From Endozoicomonas sp. SCSIO W0465 (lineage in GTDB: Bacteria; Pseudomonadota; Gammaproteobacteria; Pseudomonadales; Endozoicomonadaceae), in assembly GCF_023716865.1 (NCBI RefSeq), contig NZ_CP092417.1, forward strand, positions 4,318,001-4,382,000: a DNA stretch of 64,000 bases. Direction: 5' to 3'. Below, one piece after another: positions 1 to 9,761 of the stretch. Position 1 is the first letter of the stretch. The number at the start of each line of letters is the position of its first letter. Below the pieces are notes generated by a model, which was not told where the DNA came from, made no database searches, and saw nothing but the letters and a program-made list of their open reading frames with translations. The position numbers and the translations under genes are program-made.

Positions 1-1
1 T

Positions 2-709
2 ATTCGAAAGCTGGAATTATGTAGTTACGTCCTGAAAGCTGCCTATAAATACAATTTTCCCGGAAATACTGACATTCTGAAAGGTGCCATTACCGATGCG
101 TTGATAGAAACGCGTGCGCAGGATATTGGCAACCTGTTAACAGGCTATGCCGATGTGTTTTATCTGATTGATAACACCATTGCCGTCATTGCCGACAACT
201 TGAGTGAGCAAAATAAAATGAAACTGGAAATGATGCTGGCAAACGCCAGAGATACTCATTGTCCAGATATGAGTCTTCTCCCTTTCGTTTATCTGCCGCG
301 CGAACCTTTTGCGCGCTCATGCAAAGACTCTTTCACACCCGGGATGGAAAACATGCTCAACGCAACAAGAGATGATTTTATCAGTACTGAATTCATGAAA
401 TCCGGATTAAAGTATCCTCTGGAATATTTAAAGTTCATAGATAGAATAGATAGTGATTGGGAAGATTCTGATTCTGATGATATCAAGGACTATGTAGAGG
501 ACGACTCTATTGTACATACGGATATCAGATTGTATGACTGGCTGTTTGAGCATCGTTTCGAAGCATTACGTCAACTGCTTTCGTCGCACGATGAACTTCA
601 TCAAACAATTTGTACACATAAACACAGTCTCGTGGATAATTTATCGACTGAAAATAGAGAGAGGCTCGATCAATTACTCATGGAAACGGTTCCAGTTGGT
701 GAACATTAA
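2..709 (+). CDS. C-terminal part of an unrecognised protein, cut by the window edge
   Basis: This frame is open from base 2, without a stop, to the TAA at 707-709, so the gene begins left of the window. The TTG at 101 is merely the first possible start inside the window. About 235 residues are visible. The product is soluble-looking, with no membrane segment, and has an acidic Asp/Ser stretch (DSDWEDSDSDDIKDYVEDD) in the middle and a helical, Leu-rich C-terminus. I recognise no family. Other large eukaryote-like proteins occur in this window, so it could be the tail of another effector, but nothing in the visible part shows that. Confidence 0.6.
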   Translation: MRKLELCSYVLKAAYKYNFPGNTDILKGAITDALIETRAQDIGNLLTGYADVFYLIDNTIAVIADNLSEQNKMKLEMMLANARDTHCPDMSLLPFVYLPREPFARSCKDSFTPGMENMLNATRDDFISTEFMKSGLKYPLEYLKFIDRIDSDWEDSDSDDIKDYVEDDSIVHTDIRLYDWLFEHRFEALRQLLSSHDELHQTICTHKHSLVDNLSTENRERLDQLLMETVPVGEH

Positions 710-775
710 CTCAAATTACATCATTCCAGGTGATTTGTATGGCATGTTATTTCCATAACCGTCGATGCTATCTTC

Positions 776-1411
776 TTAATTTCTAAGTACCCACACCGCT
801 GCCTCAACCCGGGAACGAACACCCAGTTTCTTCAATAGCCGTTTTACATGTACTTTGACTGTTCCCTCACTGATTGACAGTTTTCGTCCAATCATTTTAT
901 TGGCCAGCCCTTCAGCAATCAGATTGAGTACTTCTCTCTCCTTGGCTGTAAGCAGCTCCAGCCGGTTCTCATGTTGCTGCTCCGGCCTGAGCAACGACGC
1001 TAATACTTCCGCCAGCCTGTCATCCACCACCAGCTTGCCATGAGCAGCCTCACCTATTTGAAGCAGTAAGTCCTCAGGTTCCATATCTTTCAACAGGTAG
1101 CCATCGGCTCCGGCCCGGAACATCGCTGCAACATCCTCACGGTGCTCAGAAACTGTCAACACGATCACCTTGCTATTCACATCAGCAGCTCTCATCGCCT
1201 TGAGTGTCTCCATACCATCCATGCCCTTCATATTCAGGTCCAGCAGGATAAGGTCAGGCTCCAGTTTGATCGCTGCTTCCAGTCCGGCCTGCCCACTGCC
1301 CGCTTCGGCAATCACATGTAATCCGTCTTCTTCATTGATTAACTGGGCCAAGCCCTTGCGCAACAAAGGGTGATCATCAATCAAAAGAATATCGATGGTT
1401 TGCTCACTCAT
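776..1411 (-). CDS. narL: NarL/NarP-type nitrate/nitrite response regulator
   Basis: This is a 211-aa two-component response regulator. The receiver domain (about residues 5-125) has the acidic pair IDD near the N-terminus, the phospho-acceptor Asp58 in LLDLNMKGMDG, and a conserved Lys in LLKDMEPED. A LuxR/NarL-type helix-turn-helix follows (LTAKEREVLNLIAEGLANK onward, about residues 145-205). The reading frame is open further upstream, but ATG at 1411 gives the canonical NarL length and overlaps the narX stop by 8 bp, which points to translational coupling. A perfect NarL/NarP operator lies upstream of napF. NarL and NarP cannot be separated by eye; pairing with NarX suggests narL. Confidence 0.9.
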   Translation of the reverse strand: MSEQTIDILLIDDHPLLRKGLAQLINEEDGLHVIAEAGSGQAGLEAAIKLEPDLILLDLNMKGMDGMETLKAMRAADVNSKVIVLTVSEHREDVAAMFRAGADGYLLKDMEPEDLLLQIGEAAHGKLVVDDRLAEVLASLLRPEQQHENRLELLTAKEREVLNLIAEGLANKMIGRKLSISEGTVKVHVKRLLKKLGVRSRVEAAVWVLRN

Positions 1412-3290
1412 AGGTTCTCTCTTCAGATCGCCCGAACTCCAGATACACTTCAGTCCCCCTTGGTGATAACGTCCTGATATCCAGTATTCCACCCATACTG
1501 GCTGCACGCTCACGCATAATGGCTGTGCCGTAATGGCCATGTGATGAAGGTTTGGCCTCAATACCACAGCCGTCGTCAGTCACAGTAATAGCCAGCGCAC
1601 CATCAGCGGTTATAAAACAGCTGACCCGGGCCTCACTGGCTTTCGCATGTTTGACCACATTCATCAGCGCCTCCCGCACAATCTGCAAGGCATGAATCTG
1701 GTCATGGGCATCAATACTGGAAAAGCGCAGTTGATAATCCAGCTGAAAATGAATCTTCGGTGAGCGCTGAGAGAACTCTTCCAGCGTCTTTTGCAGGGCC
1801 TGTTCAAGGCCTCCCTCTGACAAGGTCAACCGGAAGGTTCTCAACAGCTCCCGTAACTGGGCATAGGCATTATTGGTACCCTCCCTTAACTCGTCAAGAA
1901 TCCCCATAACTTGTGGCTGAACTTCCAGTTTTTCTAATTGTCGCTTAAGCCGCAAGCTCTGAATTTTCTGATAAGACAGCGCCTGGGCCAATGAATCATG
2001 CAGCTCTCTGGCAATCACCGCCCTCTCCTCCATCAACAACATGCGACGTTCATGGGTTTTGGCACGGCTCTGGTCAATAGCCGTAGCAATAATATCGGCA
2101 AAGGTCTGCAGCCATTGCTGGCTCTCTTCGGACAAATCAGTGGCTGAACCAGCGGTTACTTGCAAAAAGCCAAAGCGGTGCTGTTTGGACAACAGGGCAA
2201 ACTGCCAAGATCCTGGTTCAGCCACCTGAATTGCCACTGTTTTGTTCAGACAGTCCAGACAATGCTCTCCGGCGCAGGGCTTTTTGCGATCACTGGCAAT
2301 TCTCTGCAAACGGGTACTGTCTTCCGTATCCGAAAGGCACAGATAACAGTCCTCCAAATCGAGCAGTTCTTGCCATTCTCTGACCAAAGAAGCCACCAGA
2401 CGTTCGTCGTATGGATTGGTTGCCAGGTTTCTGGAAGCTTTGTACAACAGCTCAAGGGCATGGTTGGACTGAGCCAATGCCTGCGTCTGCTGTTCAACTT
2501 TTTCTTCCAGGTGGCCATACAGGTTCCCCAGTTCGAGCGCCATTCCACGGAAGGTTCGGGTCAGGTTTCCGATTTCATTACTGGCCTGATAATTCAGACC
2601 AAGCCCACTGAACTGACCATGCTGAATAAGGCTTGCAGCGTTTCCCAGCTCATCCATGGGTTTGAGAAGATGATGATTAATAAACCGGACGGTCATCAAT
2701 GCCATGAAGAGAATACCAACCAGCCCAAACAGTGCTGTTAAAAACAGCTGCCGGAGTTTCTGCTCGGTATGCAGCTGAAGAGAGTTGACCATATGATCGA
2801 TACGATCAACAAACTCCGGCACCTGGTAAACAAAAGCCTCATAGCCATGAGGATCAGCCAGCAATGGCTTCATTTGAACAAACCATTGGCTGGCCACCCG
2901 TCGATAGGCTTCTCCCAAGTCGCCCCGATCATCCAGTAATTTTCTCAGTGGCTCGCTGTTGATGCTGTTGTCGTAGATATCTATTAACCGGTCCAGCGTG
3001 TCCTGGCTGGTCAGCTCAGGAATCAATACATGTTCAGCCAGTCGCCAGGACTGCATTCGCAATGACCCTGAGATATTGATCGCCGCCGCATCACTCTCAG
3101 TCACCAGGGCAAACCATAGCGAGCTGCCCACACTGACCAGTACCAAAAGACAGATGCCTGCTATTACCAGCAGCGCTTTCTGCCGCAGCGAGCCAATACA
3201 TTTTTTTTCCCGCTCCTGTTCAGAGCCAAAGACTAATTGATCCAGATCAACATCCCCTGTAATTAATGGCATGTACCTCTTTTTTCCCAT
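1404..3290 (-). CDS. narX: Nitrate/nitrite sensor histidine kinase NarX
   Basis: This is an inner-membrane sensor kinase of about 628 aa. In order it shows a first membrane segment (about residues 38-61), the periplasmic nitrate-binding P-box SGSLRMQSWRLAEH (74-87), a second membrane segment (182-203), a HAMP linker, a central Cys cluster (about 315-347) typical of NarX/NarQ, the HisKA_3 phosphorylation site with His431 in ARELHDSLAQ, and an ATPase domain with a DDGCGI G-box. ATG at 3290 is preceded by GGGAG; ATG at 3272, preceded by GAGG, is an alternative. An in-frame extension to 3428 is unlikely because it would translate the 11-bp tandem repeat. The stop overlaps narL. It is divergent from napF. 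Confidence 0.93.
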   Translation of the reverse strand: MGKKRYMPLITGDVDLDQLVFGSEQEREKKCIGSLRQKALLVIAGICLLVLVSVGSSLWFALVTESDAAAINISGSLRMQSWRLAEHVLIPELTSQDTLDRLIDIYDNSINSEPLRKLLDDRGDLGEAYRRVASQWFVQMKPLLADPHGYEAFVYQVPEFVDRIDHMVNSLQLHTEQKLRQLFLTALFGLVGILFMALMTVRFINHHLLKPMDELGNAASLIQHGQFSGLGLNYQASNEIGNLTRTFRGMALELGNLYGHLEEKVEQQTQALAQSNHALELLYKASRNLATNPYDERLVASLVREWQELLDLEDCYLCLSDTEDSTRLQRIASDRKKPCAGEHCLDCLNKTVAIQVAEPGSWQFALLSKQHRFGFLQVTAGSATDLSEESQQWLQTFADIIATAIDQSRAKTHERRMLLMEERAVIARELHDSLAQALSYQKIQSLRLKRQLEKLEVQPQVMGILDELREGTNNAYAQLRELLRTFRLTLSEGGLEQALQKTLEEFSQRSPKIHFQLDYQLRFSSIDAHDQIHALQIVREALMNVVKHAKASEARVSCFITADGALAITVTDDGCGIEAKPSSHGHYGTAIMRERAASMGGILDIRTLSPRGTEVYLEFGRSEERTYE

Positions 3291-3342
3291 TATCTCCCGT
3301 TTTGCCCGAAAAGAGTCCCACGAGCAGCAAAGCCTGTACTCT

Positions 3343-3380
3343 AATGGCGCCTGAATGGCGCCTGAATGGCGCTTGAATGG
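3343..3380. repeat. 11-bp tandem repeat, about 3.4 units
   Basis: The unit AATGGCGCCTG occurs at 3343-3353 and 3354-3364, then as AATGGCGCTTG at 3365-3375, followed by a partial AATGG. It lies in the leader of narX, 50-90 bp upstream of the start codon. Each GGCGCC core is palindromic, so the transcript could fold. No function is evident. Confidence 0.85.
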
Positions 3381-3431
3381 AGAGACACTCTTGTTTTTTA
3401 ACACTATTTTTCTGACCTGAAGAATCATAAC

Positions 3432-3445
3432 CTGATAATGATCAT
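3432..3445. promoter_or_regulatory. FNR-like site between narX and napF
   Basis: CTGATAATGATCAT matches the FNR consensus TTGATNNNNATCAA at 8 of 10 defined positions. It lies 110 bp upstream of the napF start and just upstream of a NarL/NarP site. An FNR site with a NarP/NarL site is the known control arrangement of nap operons. The spacing to a transcription start cannot be checked here. Confidence 0.5.
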
Positions 3446-3453
3446 CAAGCTCA

Positions 3454-3469
3454 TACCTCTTTAGAGGTA
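3454..3469. promoter_or_regulatory. Perfect 7-2-7 NarL/NarP operator
   Basis: TACCTCT-TT-AGAGGTA is a perfect inverted repeat of two NarL heptamers (consensus TACYYMT) separated by 2 bp. This is the arrangement bound by both NarL and NarP. It sits between the divergent narX and napF genes, 87 bp from the napF start, so it can serve the nap operon and possibly narXL. Confidence 0.85.
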
Positions 3470-3555
3470 CAACACCCGTACCCCCTCCCTGACACCCCCA
3501 ATCGACACCGTCTTTACGCTGTTATTCAGAGGGTTATGATCACTTAAAACCGATT

Positions 3556-4158
3556 ATGAACGTCAACTCAGAACAAACGATACTGATCACCATGGGGGCA
3601 GGCAACCTGATTTCACGACGTCGTTTCTTAACCGGCAGCCGACAGGAAGGTCCGGTTTTTCGTCCACCCTGGACGCCAGCAGAAACCGAATTTATCGACC
3701 AATGTCGTCGTTGTGATGACTGTATTGCTGTTTGTGAAACCGGACTTCTGAAAAAAGGCAGCGGTGGCTTTCCAGAGGCAGACTTTTCCCGGGCAGGCTG
3801 TTCATTCTGCGCAGCCTGCAGTGATGCCTGTCAGTACCTTGTAACTCAAAGAAACGTAATTCAAAACAACGTTACTGAAAAAACCGAAGGCACGCCCTGG
3901 AATATTCTGGCCACGATCAATTCGCACTGTCTGGCAATGAACCGGGTGCACTGCCGCACCTGTCAGGAATCCTGCGCAGCCAGCGCCATCAGTTTCACGC
4001 TACAAACTGGCGGTGTGGCCATTCCCGGCATCGATACCGACCAGTGTACCGGCTGTGGTGAGTGTGTCTCCCAGTGCCCGATAAAAGCCATTGCCATGAT
4101 GTCAAATTCAGAACAACCATCTTCAGAAACAGCACCGGCCAGAGGGATTTATCAATGA
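3556..4158 (+). CDS. napF: Ferredoxin-type protein NapF
   Basis: This 200-aa iron-sulfur protein is the first gene of the nap operon. An arginine-rich SRRRFLTG stretch sits near the N-terminus, followed by the RPPW signature of NapF. Cysteine motifs for [4Fe-4S] clusters follow: CRRCDDCIAVC, CSFCAACSDAC and, near the end, CTGCGECVSQC; CRTCQESC may complete a cluster. NapF is a cytoplasmic accessory protein thought to act in NapA maturation. It is somewhat longer than the E. coli protein (about 164 aa). ATG at 3556 has no clear ribosome-binding site, and ATG at 3592 is an alternative. The stop overlaps the napD start in ATGA. Confidence 0.93.
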   Translation: MNVNSEQTILITMGAGNLISRRRFLTGSRQEGPVFRPPWTPAETEFIDQCRRCDDCIAVCETGLLKKGSGGFPEADFSRAGCSFCAACSDACQYLVTQRNVIQNNVTEKTEGTPWNILATINSHCLAMNRVHCRTCQESCAASAISFTLQTGGVAIPGIDTDQCTGCGECVSQCPIKAIAMMSNSEQPSSETAPARGIYQ

Positions 4159-4406
4159 CGCAATCTGCCGAAATCTGCGCCATCTCCGGCGTTGTCGTCC
4201 GGGCCCTGCCGGGCCAGTTAACCGACGTCACCCGGCAACTGGAGGCCCTGCCAGGTGTTGAGGTTCACGCCTGTGATCCCCGGGGGAAACTGGTGGTTAC
4301 CGTTGAAGAGCTACCCGGTGAAAAACTGATGGTTGACCGGCTGACCGAGATTAATGCTGTGGCGGGAGTGTTGTCTGCTGCACTGATTTATGCGCATCAG
4401 GAGTAA
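4155..4406 (+). CDS. napD: NapA signal-peptide chaperone NapD
   Basis: This 83-aa protein has the pattern of NapD: ISGVVVRALP near the N-terminus, GVEVHACDPRGKLVVTVE in the middle, and a C-terminal helix ending in SAALIYAHQE. NapD binds the twin-arginine signal peptide of NapA and delays export until the cofactor is inserted. ATG at 4155 overlaps the napF stop by 4 bp and follows AGAGGG. Longer in-frame readings run back into napF and are rejected. Its only client, NapA, is broken in this window. Confidence 0.92.
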   Translation: MTQSAEICAISGVVVRALPGQLTDVTRQLEALPGVEVHACDPRGKLVVTVEELPGEKLMVDRLTEINAVAGVLSAALIYAHQE

Positions 4407-5550
4407 ACAGATGGATATAAAGCAAACTCGAAGGGACTTTATAAAGCGCAGCGCGATTGCTGCCACCGCAGCGGCTGCCGGAGTCAGTACACCAGCAGCG
4501 GCCACCAATCTGATAACCAGCAGTAAAGCAACAGAGATCAAGTGGGACAAAGCACCCTGCCGTTTCTGCGGTACCGGCTGCTCCGTTCTGGTAGGCAGCA
4601 AGGATGGCCGTATCGTCGCCACCCAGGGTGACCCGGAAGCACCGGTCAACCGTGGCCTTAACTGCATCCAAGGCTACTTCCTGTCCAAGATCATGTACGG
4701 CTCTGACCGTTTACAGACCCCCTTGCTGCGGATGAAAAATGGCCAGTTCCATAAAGAGGGTGAATTCACGCCCATCACCTGGGATCAGGCATTCGACATC
4801 ATGGCTGACAAATGGAAAGCTGCCATTGCCAAAACCCGAAACACAGCCGAGATGCCCGCTGTCGGCATGTTTGGTTCCGGTCAGTGGACCGTCTGGGAAG
4901 GCTATGCTGCGGCAAAATTAATGAAAGCCGGTTTCCGCAGTAACCACATTGATCCCAACGCCCGTCACTGCATGGCATCCGCTGTCGTAGGCTTCATGCG
5001 TACCTTTGGCATGGATGAGCCAATGGGCTGTTATGACGATTTCGAACAAGCCGATGCATTTGTACTCTGGGGCGCCAATATGGCCGAGATGCACCCGGTG
5101 CTCTGGTCACGACTGACCGACCGTCGCCTCTCCAGTGACCAGGTCAATGTCTCCGTTCTGTCGACGTTCAAACACCGTTCCTTTGAACTGGCTGACATTG
5201 GCATGATATTTACCCCTCATACCGATCTGGCCATTGGTAACTTTATTGCCAATTACATCATCCAGAACAAGGCCGTTGACCAGGACTTCGTCAAAAAGCA
5301 TACCCGTTTCCGCAGCGGTGTCACCGATATCGGCTACGGTCTTCGCCCGGACCACCCGTTGGAAAAGCAGGCCAAAAACCCCGGCAATGGTGGCTCTGAG
5401 GAGATTACCTTTGATCAATTTGCAGCCTTTGTCAGCGAATACACGGCAGAAAAAACCTCGACGCTGTCCGGTGTACCGGTAGAGCAGCTGGAAGCCCTGG
5501 CCAAATTGTATGCAGACCCCAAGGTCCTGTCTCTTGATCACAAATAGCTA

Positions 5551-7250
5551 GTTCTCGTCCAAAAACACAACCAATTGAAAACTGTAGATTTTATCCTGAA
5601 AAATTAAGTGGAGCCCTACTGCTATCTGGCGACTAAACTTCCCAAGAGCAAGAAACATAAGGGATTGCCAAAAACAGAGGACTCCAAATGCGCAAAAAAC
5701 GCAACCCGCAGTGTAGTATGGAACTCCATTACGTACCTCATGAAATCTGCTCCCAGCTTTCCGGTATCTCGCAATGGCTTGACGCCCATCCACAGTTCAA
5801 TGACTGGATTTATGAGGACTTAAGTTCTGGTGATAAACAGAACACTGGGCGGAACGGACTATCAGCAGAATCCGTTCTTCGTGCGGCACTCCTGAAACAG
5901 TATTTGAATTGTGATTATGACTACTTGTCGTTTGTTTTGATGGACTCCATGCTCTTTCGAGACTTTTGTCGCCTCGAACCAAACCAGCGCCCCAGTCGCT
6001 CCAGTTTGCATGGGCTCATCAGCCTTCTTACTGCATCTACATGGGAACGGATTAATAACTGTCAGCTAATGACCGCTAAAGATCAGGGTATTGAAAAAGG
6101 GCGCACTGTGGCTATTGACAGCACAGTCACCGAATCGGATATCAAACCTCCTTGCGACAGTGATCTTTTAGCCAGTTCCGTTAAAGAAATTTGTCGGCTG
6201 CTGGAACGGGGACAAACACTGACAGCGACACCGCTTTATGAATATACCCATCACAACCGAGCCGTAAAAGATGCGGCCAGAAAATGCATCTACGCTGGCA
6301 AAGAAGAGCGGCATCAGCATTATAAAAAACTGCTGCAGTTGACCCGAAAATCCCGGAAGGTACTTATCGAAGCTACTGTCACGCTAGCAAACGCCCGTCA
6401 GCAGGGGCAGTGTCTCCTGGCTGATGATGCCGACAAGTGGCAGGCCGATGTGGATCACCTGTTACCCCTGGTGGATGCAATAGTCTCCCAGACAGAGCGC
6501 AGGGTCTTTAAGGGTGAAAAGGTGCCAGCCCAGGAAAAAGTGGTTAGCCTGTATGAACCCCATACGGATATCATCGTAAAAGACAGGCGGCAAGTACAGT
6601 ATGGCCATAAACTGAACCTGGTTCAGGGAAAAAGTCGATTGATCCTGGACCTGGTTATTGAGGAAGGTAACCCAGCGGATTCGGACCAATTCATTCCGAT
6701 GATGGAAAGACAAAAAGAAATTTATGGTCGTGTACCTCGCCAGACAAGCGGTGACGGCGGATACGCGTGTCGCGCTAATTTGGAAAAAGCCAAGGCCATG
6801 GGAATCAGCGATGTAGCTTTTAATAAGAAGCGCGGACTTGAAGTCGAAGAGATGACTAAAAGTCAGTATGTGTATAAAACGCTCTTTCGCTTCCGGGCAG
6901 GTATTGAAGCGGGAATTTCGTGGCTAAAGAGATGTTTTGGGCTATCACGTTGCCACTGCAAGGGTTCTGAGCGTTTTGATTCTCATTGCTGGTTATCGGT
7001 GGTCTGTTACAACCTGGTGATTCTGGCCAGACACCCGGCACCATCCTGATAGCCACCTCCACGCTACATGAAAGTACCTTTCCAGCATGGTGGGAGGATG
7101 TTTTCTGCCTGCTTTTCGCGTTTTTCTCCAATATCCGTCCCAGATTAGAGAAAAAAAGGAAGAGTTTTTGCGGCTCTCTGGAATTTCAGGAAATATCAAA
7201 ACGCACGTACAATCTAATTATGATTGCCTGATGCGTTTTTGGACGAGAAC
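5551..7250 (+). mobile_element. 1,700-bp insertion sequence nested in the IS50-like element
   Basis: The ends are the perfect inverted repeat GTTCTCGTCCAAAAAC. The flanking direct repeat is TAGCTA (5545-5550 and 7251-7256). The intact IS50-like copy at 15013-16510 has only one TAGCTA at this place, which confirms a 6-bp target duplication. It carries one transposase gene (5688-7049). The family is not certain; length, 6-bp duplication and the DDE transposase suit an IS5/IS1182-type or ISNCY (ISDol1-like) element. Confidence 0.92.
5688..7049 (+). CDS. DDE transposase of the nested 1,700-bp IS
   Basis: This intact 453-aa transposase starts at an ATG preceded by GAGGACTCC. The N-terminal half has the helical layout of DUF772-type transposases (LRAALLKQYLNCDYDYLSF). 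Likely catalytic acidic residues lie in VAIDSTVTESD and in TSGDGGYACRANLEKAKAMG, with a C-terminal segment around FRAGIEAGISWLKRCFGLSRC that probably supplies the Glu. It lies wholly inside its inverted repeats and has no disruption, so this element may still be active. I can only suggest the IS5/IS1182 or ISNCY group. Confidence 0.85.
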   Translation: MRKKRNPQCSMELHYVPHEICSQLSGISQWLDAHPQFNDWIYEDLSSGDKQNTGRNGLSAESVLRAALLKQYLNCDYDYLSFVLMDSMLFRDFCRLEPNQRPSRSSLHGLISLLTASTWERINNCQLMTAKDQGIEKGRTVAIDSTVTESDIKPPCDSDLLASSVKEICRLLERGQTLTATPLYEYTHHNRAVKDAARKCIYAGKEERHQHYKKLLQLTRKSRKVLIEATVTLANARQQGQCLLADDADKWQADVDHLLPLVDAIVSQTERRVFKGEKVPAQEKVVSLYEPHTDIIVKDRRQVQYGHKLNLVQGKSRLILDLVIEEGNPADSDQFIPMMERQKEIYGRVPRQTSGDGGYACRANLEKAKAMGISDVAFNKKRGLEVEEMTKSQYVYKTLFRFRAGIEAGISWLKRCFGLSRCHCKGSERFDSHCWLSVVCYNLVILARHPAPS

Positions 7251-7291
7251 TAGCTACCTTGTTCTATCATTTCTCACTGATAAAACAGGTC

Positions 7292-8718
7292 ATGCTTCCA
7301 CTTTCTCCTAAACCATGGTCAGAACTAACTTTTGGATGTGCTGATTTGGGCGATACTCGACGTACAAAACGACTTGTCAAAGTTGCTGCCGAGCTTTCAG
7401 CTCATACCGGTAATTCTTTGTCATCTTCATGCGAAGGTTATACCGCACTGGTAACTGGAGCTTACCGGCTGATTGAGAATGAGGCCGTAAAGCCTGAAGC
7501 AATAGCTGAGGCAGGCTTTCAGGCAACTGCCAAAATAGCGAGACAGTCTCGCCTACTTCTGGCTCTCGAAGATACAACAACCCTGGGTTATAAACATGCT
7601 GTCAGATCCGAGCTTGGTGATCTTGGAGGTCCTGAAGGCTCTAAAACCAGAGGATTCCACGTCCACTCTGTCTTCTTGGTTGATGCGGATACAGAGCGAA
7701 GCATTGGGCTTATTGATCAAGAACGATGGGTTAGAGAGGACGTTCAGCGGGGGAAAAAGAACCAACGTCGTCAGCTACCTTACGAGGGAAAGGAAAGCTT
7801 TAAGTGGCAAAGAGCCTCTGAAAACACAGAACAAAGGATGGGGGTAAAATGCCTGACATCATCAGTGTTTGCGACCGGGAGGCGGATATATACGAATATA
7901 TGCACTACAAACTGGATAACCGACAGCGGTTTGTTGTAAGAGCTACACAAAACAGAATCCTGGTGGATGGCGAACTCTTATTATTTGATTCCTTAGCTCA
8001 GACTGAAGTGTTGGGGAAATATACGATAGTGGTTCCTCAAAAAGGAGGTAGAAAGAAGCGAAAGGCAACGCTGCAGGTCAAAAGAAAGAAGATGACAATA
8101 CAGGCGCCGCAAAGGCCAGGCGGCAGGCCGGAACCGGTAACTATGAATATTGTGTCGGCTGAAGAGATTGGCAATGACTCCGAAGACCGTTTGCACTGGG
8201 TACTATTGACAACTGAAGATATTGAAACATTCGAAGACTGTCGCTCTATCATTCGATTTTACGAGCTCCGATGGCGAATAGAAGAGTTCCATAAGGCTTG
8301 GAAATCGGGAGCAGGAGTAGAAAGGCTTCGTCTGCAATCTCCGGATAACATTGAACGACTTGCGGTCATATTAATGTTTGTCGCTGTCAGACTAATGCAA
8401 ATCCGTGAAGCATTAATGTTACCGAATGACAGGCAGCACAAAGACAGAAAGCTTTGGAGTGAAAAAACACTCGCGAATGAGGTGGTCAGTGATGATGAAT
8501 GGCAGGTTCTCTGGCTAACCTATGAAAAAAAAGCGTTGCCCGATAAGCCGCCAACAGTCACTTGGCTGCTTCAAACGATTGCTCGGCTTGGTGGTTGGGG
8601 TGATTCAAAGCATACAGGGCAGCCCGGCTGGTTAGTGGTATGGGAAGGCTGGGCGAAATTGCAGGATCGGGTAAAAACCTGGCAGATAGCCCGGCAGTTC
8701 AGCGCTGGAGAGATGTGA
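7292..8718 (+). pseudogene. Frameshifted Tn5/IS50-like transposase, copy 1
   Basis: This is the same gene as the intact 475-aa transposase of copy 2. The motifs LGDTRRTKRLV, ALEDTTTLGYKH and, downstream, ICVCDREADIYEY-like and YELRWRIEEFHKAWKSGAG (the YREK box) are clear Tn5 transposase landmarks. At 7845-7849 the run has five G where copy 2 has six, so the frame breaks after TEQRMG and continues in another frame from 7849 to 8718. The ATG at 7292 aligns with the Tn5 transposase start. The nested IS just upstream also separates the gene from its left end. Confidence 0.92.
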
Positions 8719-9761
8719 TCAAGAGTCAGCCCAAGGTCAAGGTGATGTCCCTCTGGACCATGGGGGTTAACCAGCACACCCGCGGTGTCTGGATGAACAA
8801 TATCATCTACAACCTGCACCTGCTCACTGGCAAGATTTCCAAACCGGGTTGTGGTCCTTTCTCCCTGACCGGTCAGCCTTCTGCCTGCGGTACCGCCCGT
8901 GAAGTGGGCACCTTTGCCCACCGTCTGCCCGCCGATATGGTCGTGGCCAACAAACAGCATCGTGATAACTCAAGTTACGCACCTTGCTGAAAATCAGCCA
9001 TTATTGGTGGCATGAAAAATGATCTCATAGAACTTTATTCTGACTACCTGTTGTCGTCGTCTGGGAAGACCACTGCAACGGGAGTGTCAGAGCTTTTGGA
9101 TAATGTCTACAGTCATGACCAATTCACCCGATTGCTTTCAAACAATGAGTTTACCAGTCGTGACTTATGGCTTTACGTTAAACCCGTCGTGCGACAGGTT
9201 GAGTGCAGTGATGGGGTTTTGATCTTTGACGATACGATTCAGGAAAAGCAGTTCAGCAAAGAGAATGCCCTGAACACCTGGCATTTTGATCATACAAAAA
9301 ATCGCACCGTGAAAGGTATAAATCTGCTCAATGCACACTACCATGCCGGAGATGCGTCGATTCCTGTCGCCTATAAATTGATCGAGAAAACCATCCTGTA
9401 CACCGACTTGAAGACAAAAAAGGTAAGACGATATGCAGAGCAAACCAAAAATGAAATGATGCGGGAGATGCTGATGATTTGCTGCCATAACCAGCTTATG
9501 TTCCGCTATGTCCTTGCAGATAGCTGGTTTTGCTCAAACGACAATATGATGTTTATTCGACACGACTGTAATAAACATTTCCTGATGGCGATGAAGTCAA
9601 ACCGCAAGGTATCCCTCAGTCTGGACGACAAATTACAAGGCCGTTCACAGCGTATAGATACTGTTGATTTTTCGTACTGTTCAGCACCCCCACATAAATC
9701 TGGAATTTTCTGATTTTTATACCATCCTCTTAAGCACCATTTTTCCACAATATTCGCCAGC

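Larger units (their letters stand above)
5527..8729 (+). mobile_element. IS50/Tn5-like IS4-family element, copy 1, carrying a nested IS
   Basis: The terminal repeats CTGTCTCTTGATCACA (left) and CTGACTCTTGATCACA (right, reverse complement) closely resemble the CTGACTCTTATACACA end of Tn5/IS50. The element is flanked by the 9-bp duplication CCCAAGGTC (5518-5526 and 8730-8738) inside napA. Subtracting the nested 1,700-bp element and its 6-bp duplication leaves 1,497 bp, one base less than copy 2 (15013-16510). That base is missing from a G run in the transposase gene. Confidence 0.93.

Noticed and set aside
1412..1567. 52-residue N-terminal extension of the NarL-like regulator
   Set aside because: It lies inside narX coding sequence; the ATG at 1411 gives the canonical receiver start.
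2160..2741. 193-aa plus-strand frame inside narX
   Set aside because: It is antisense to well-supported sensor kinase domains and has no recognisable features.
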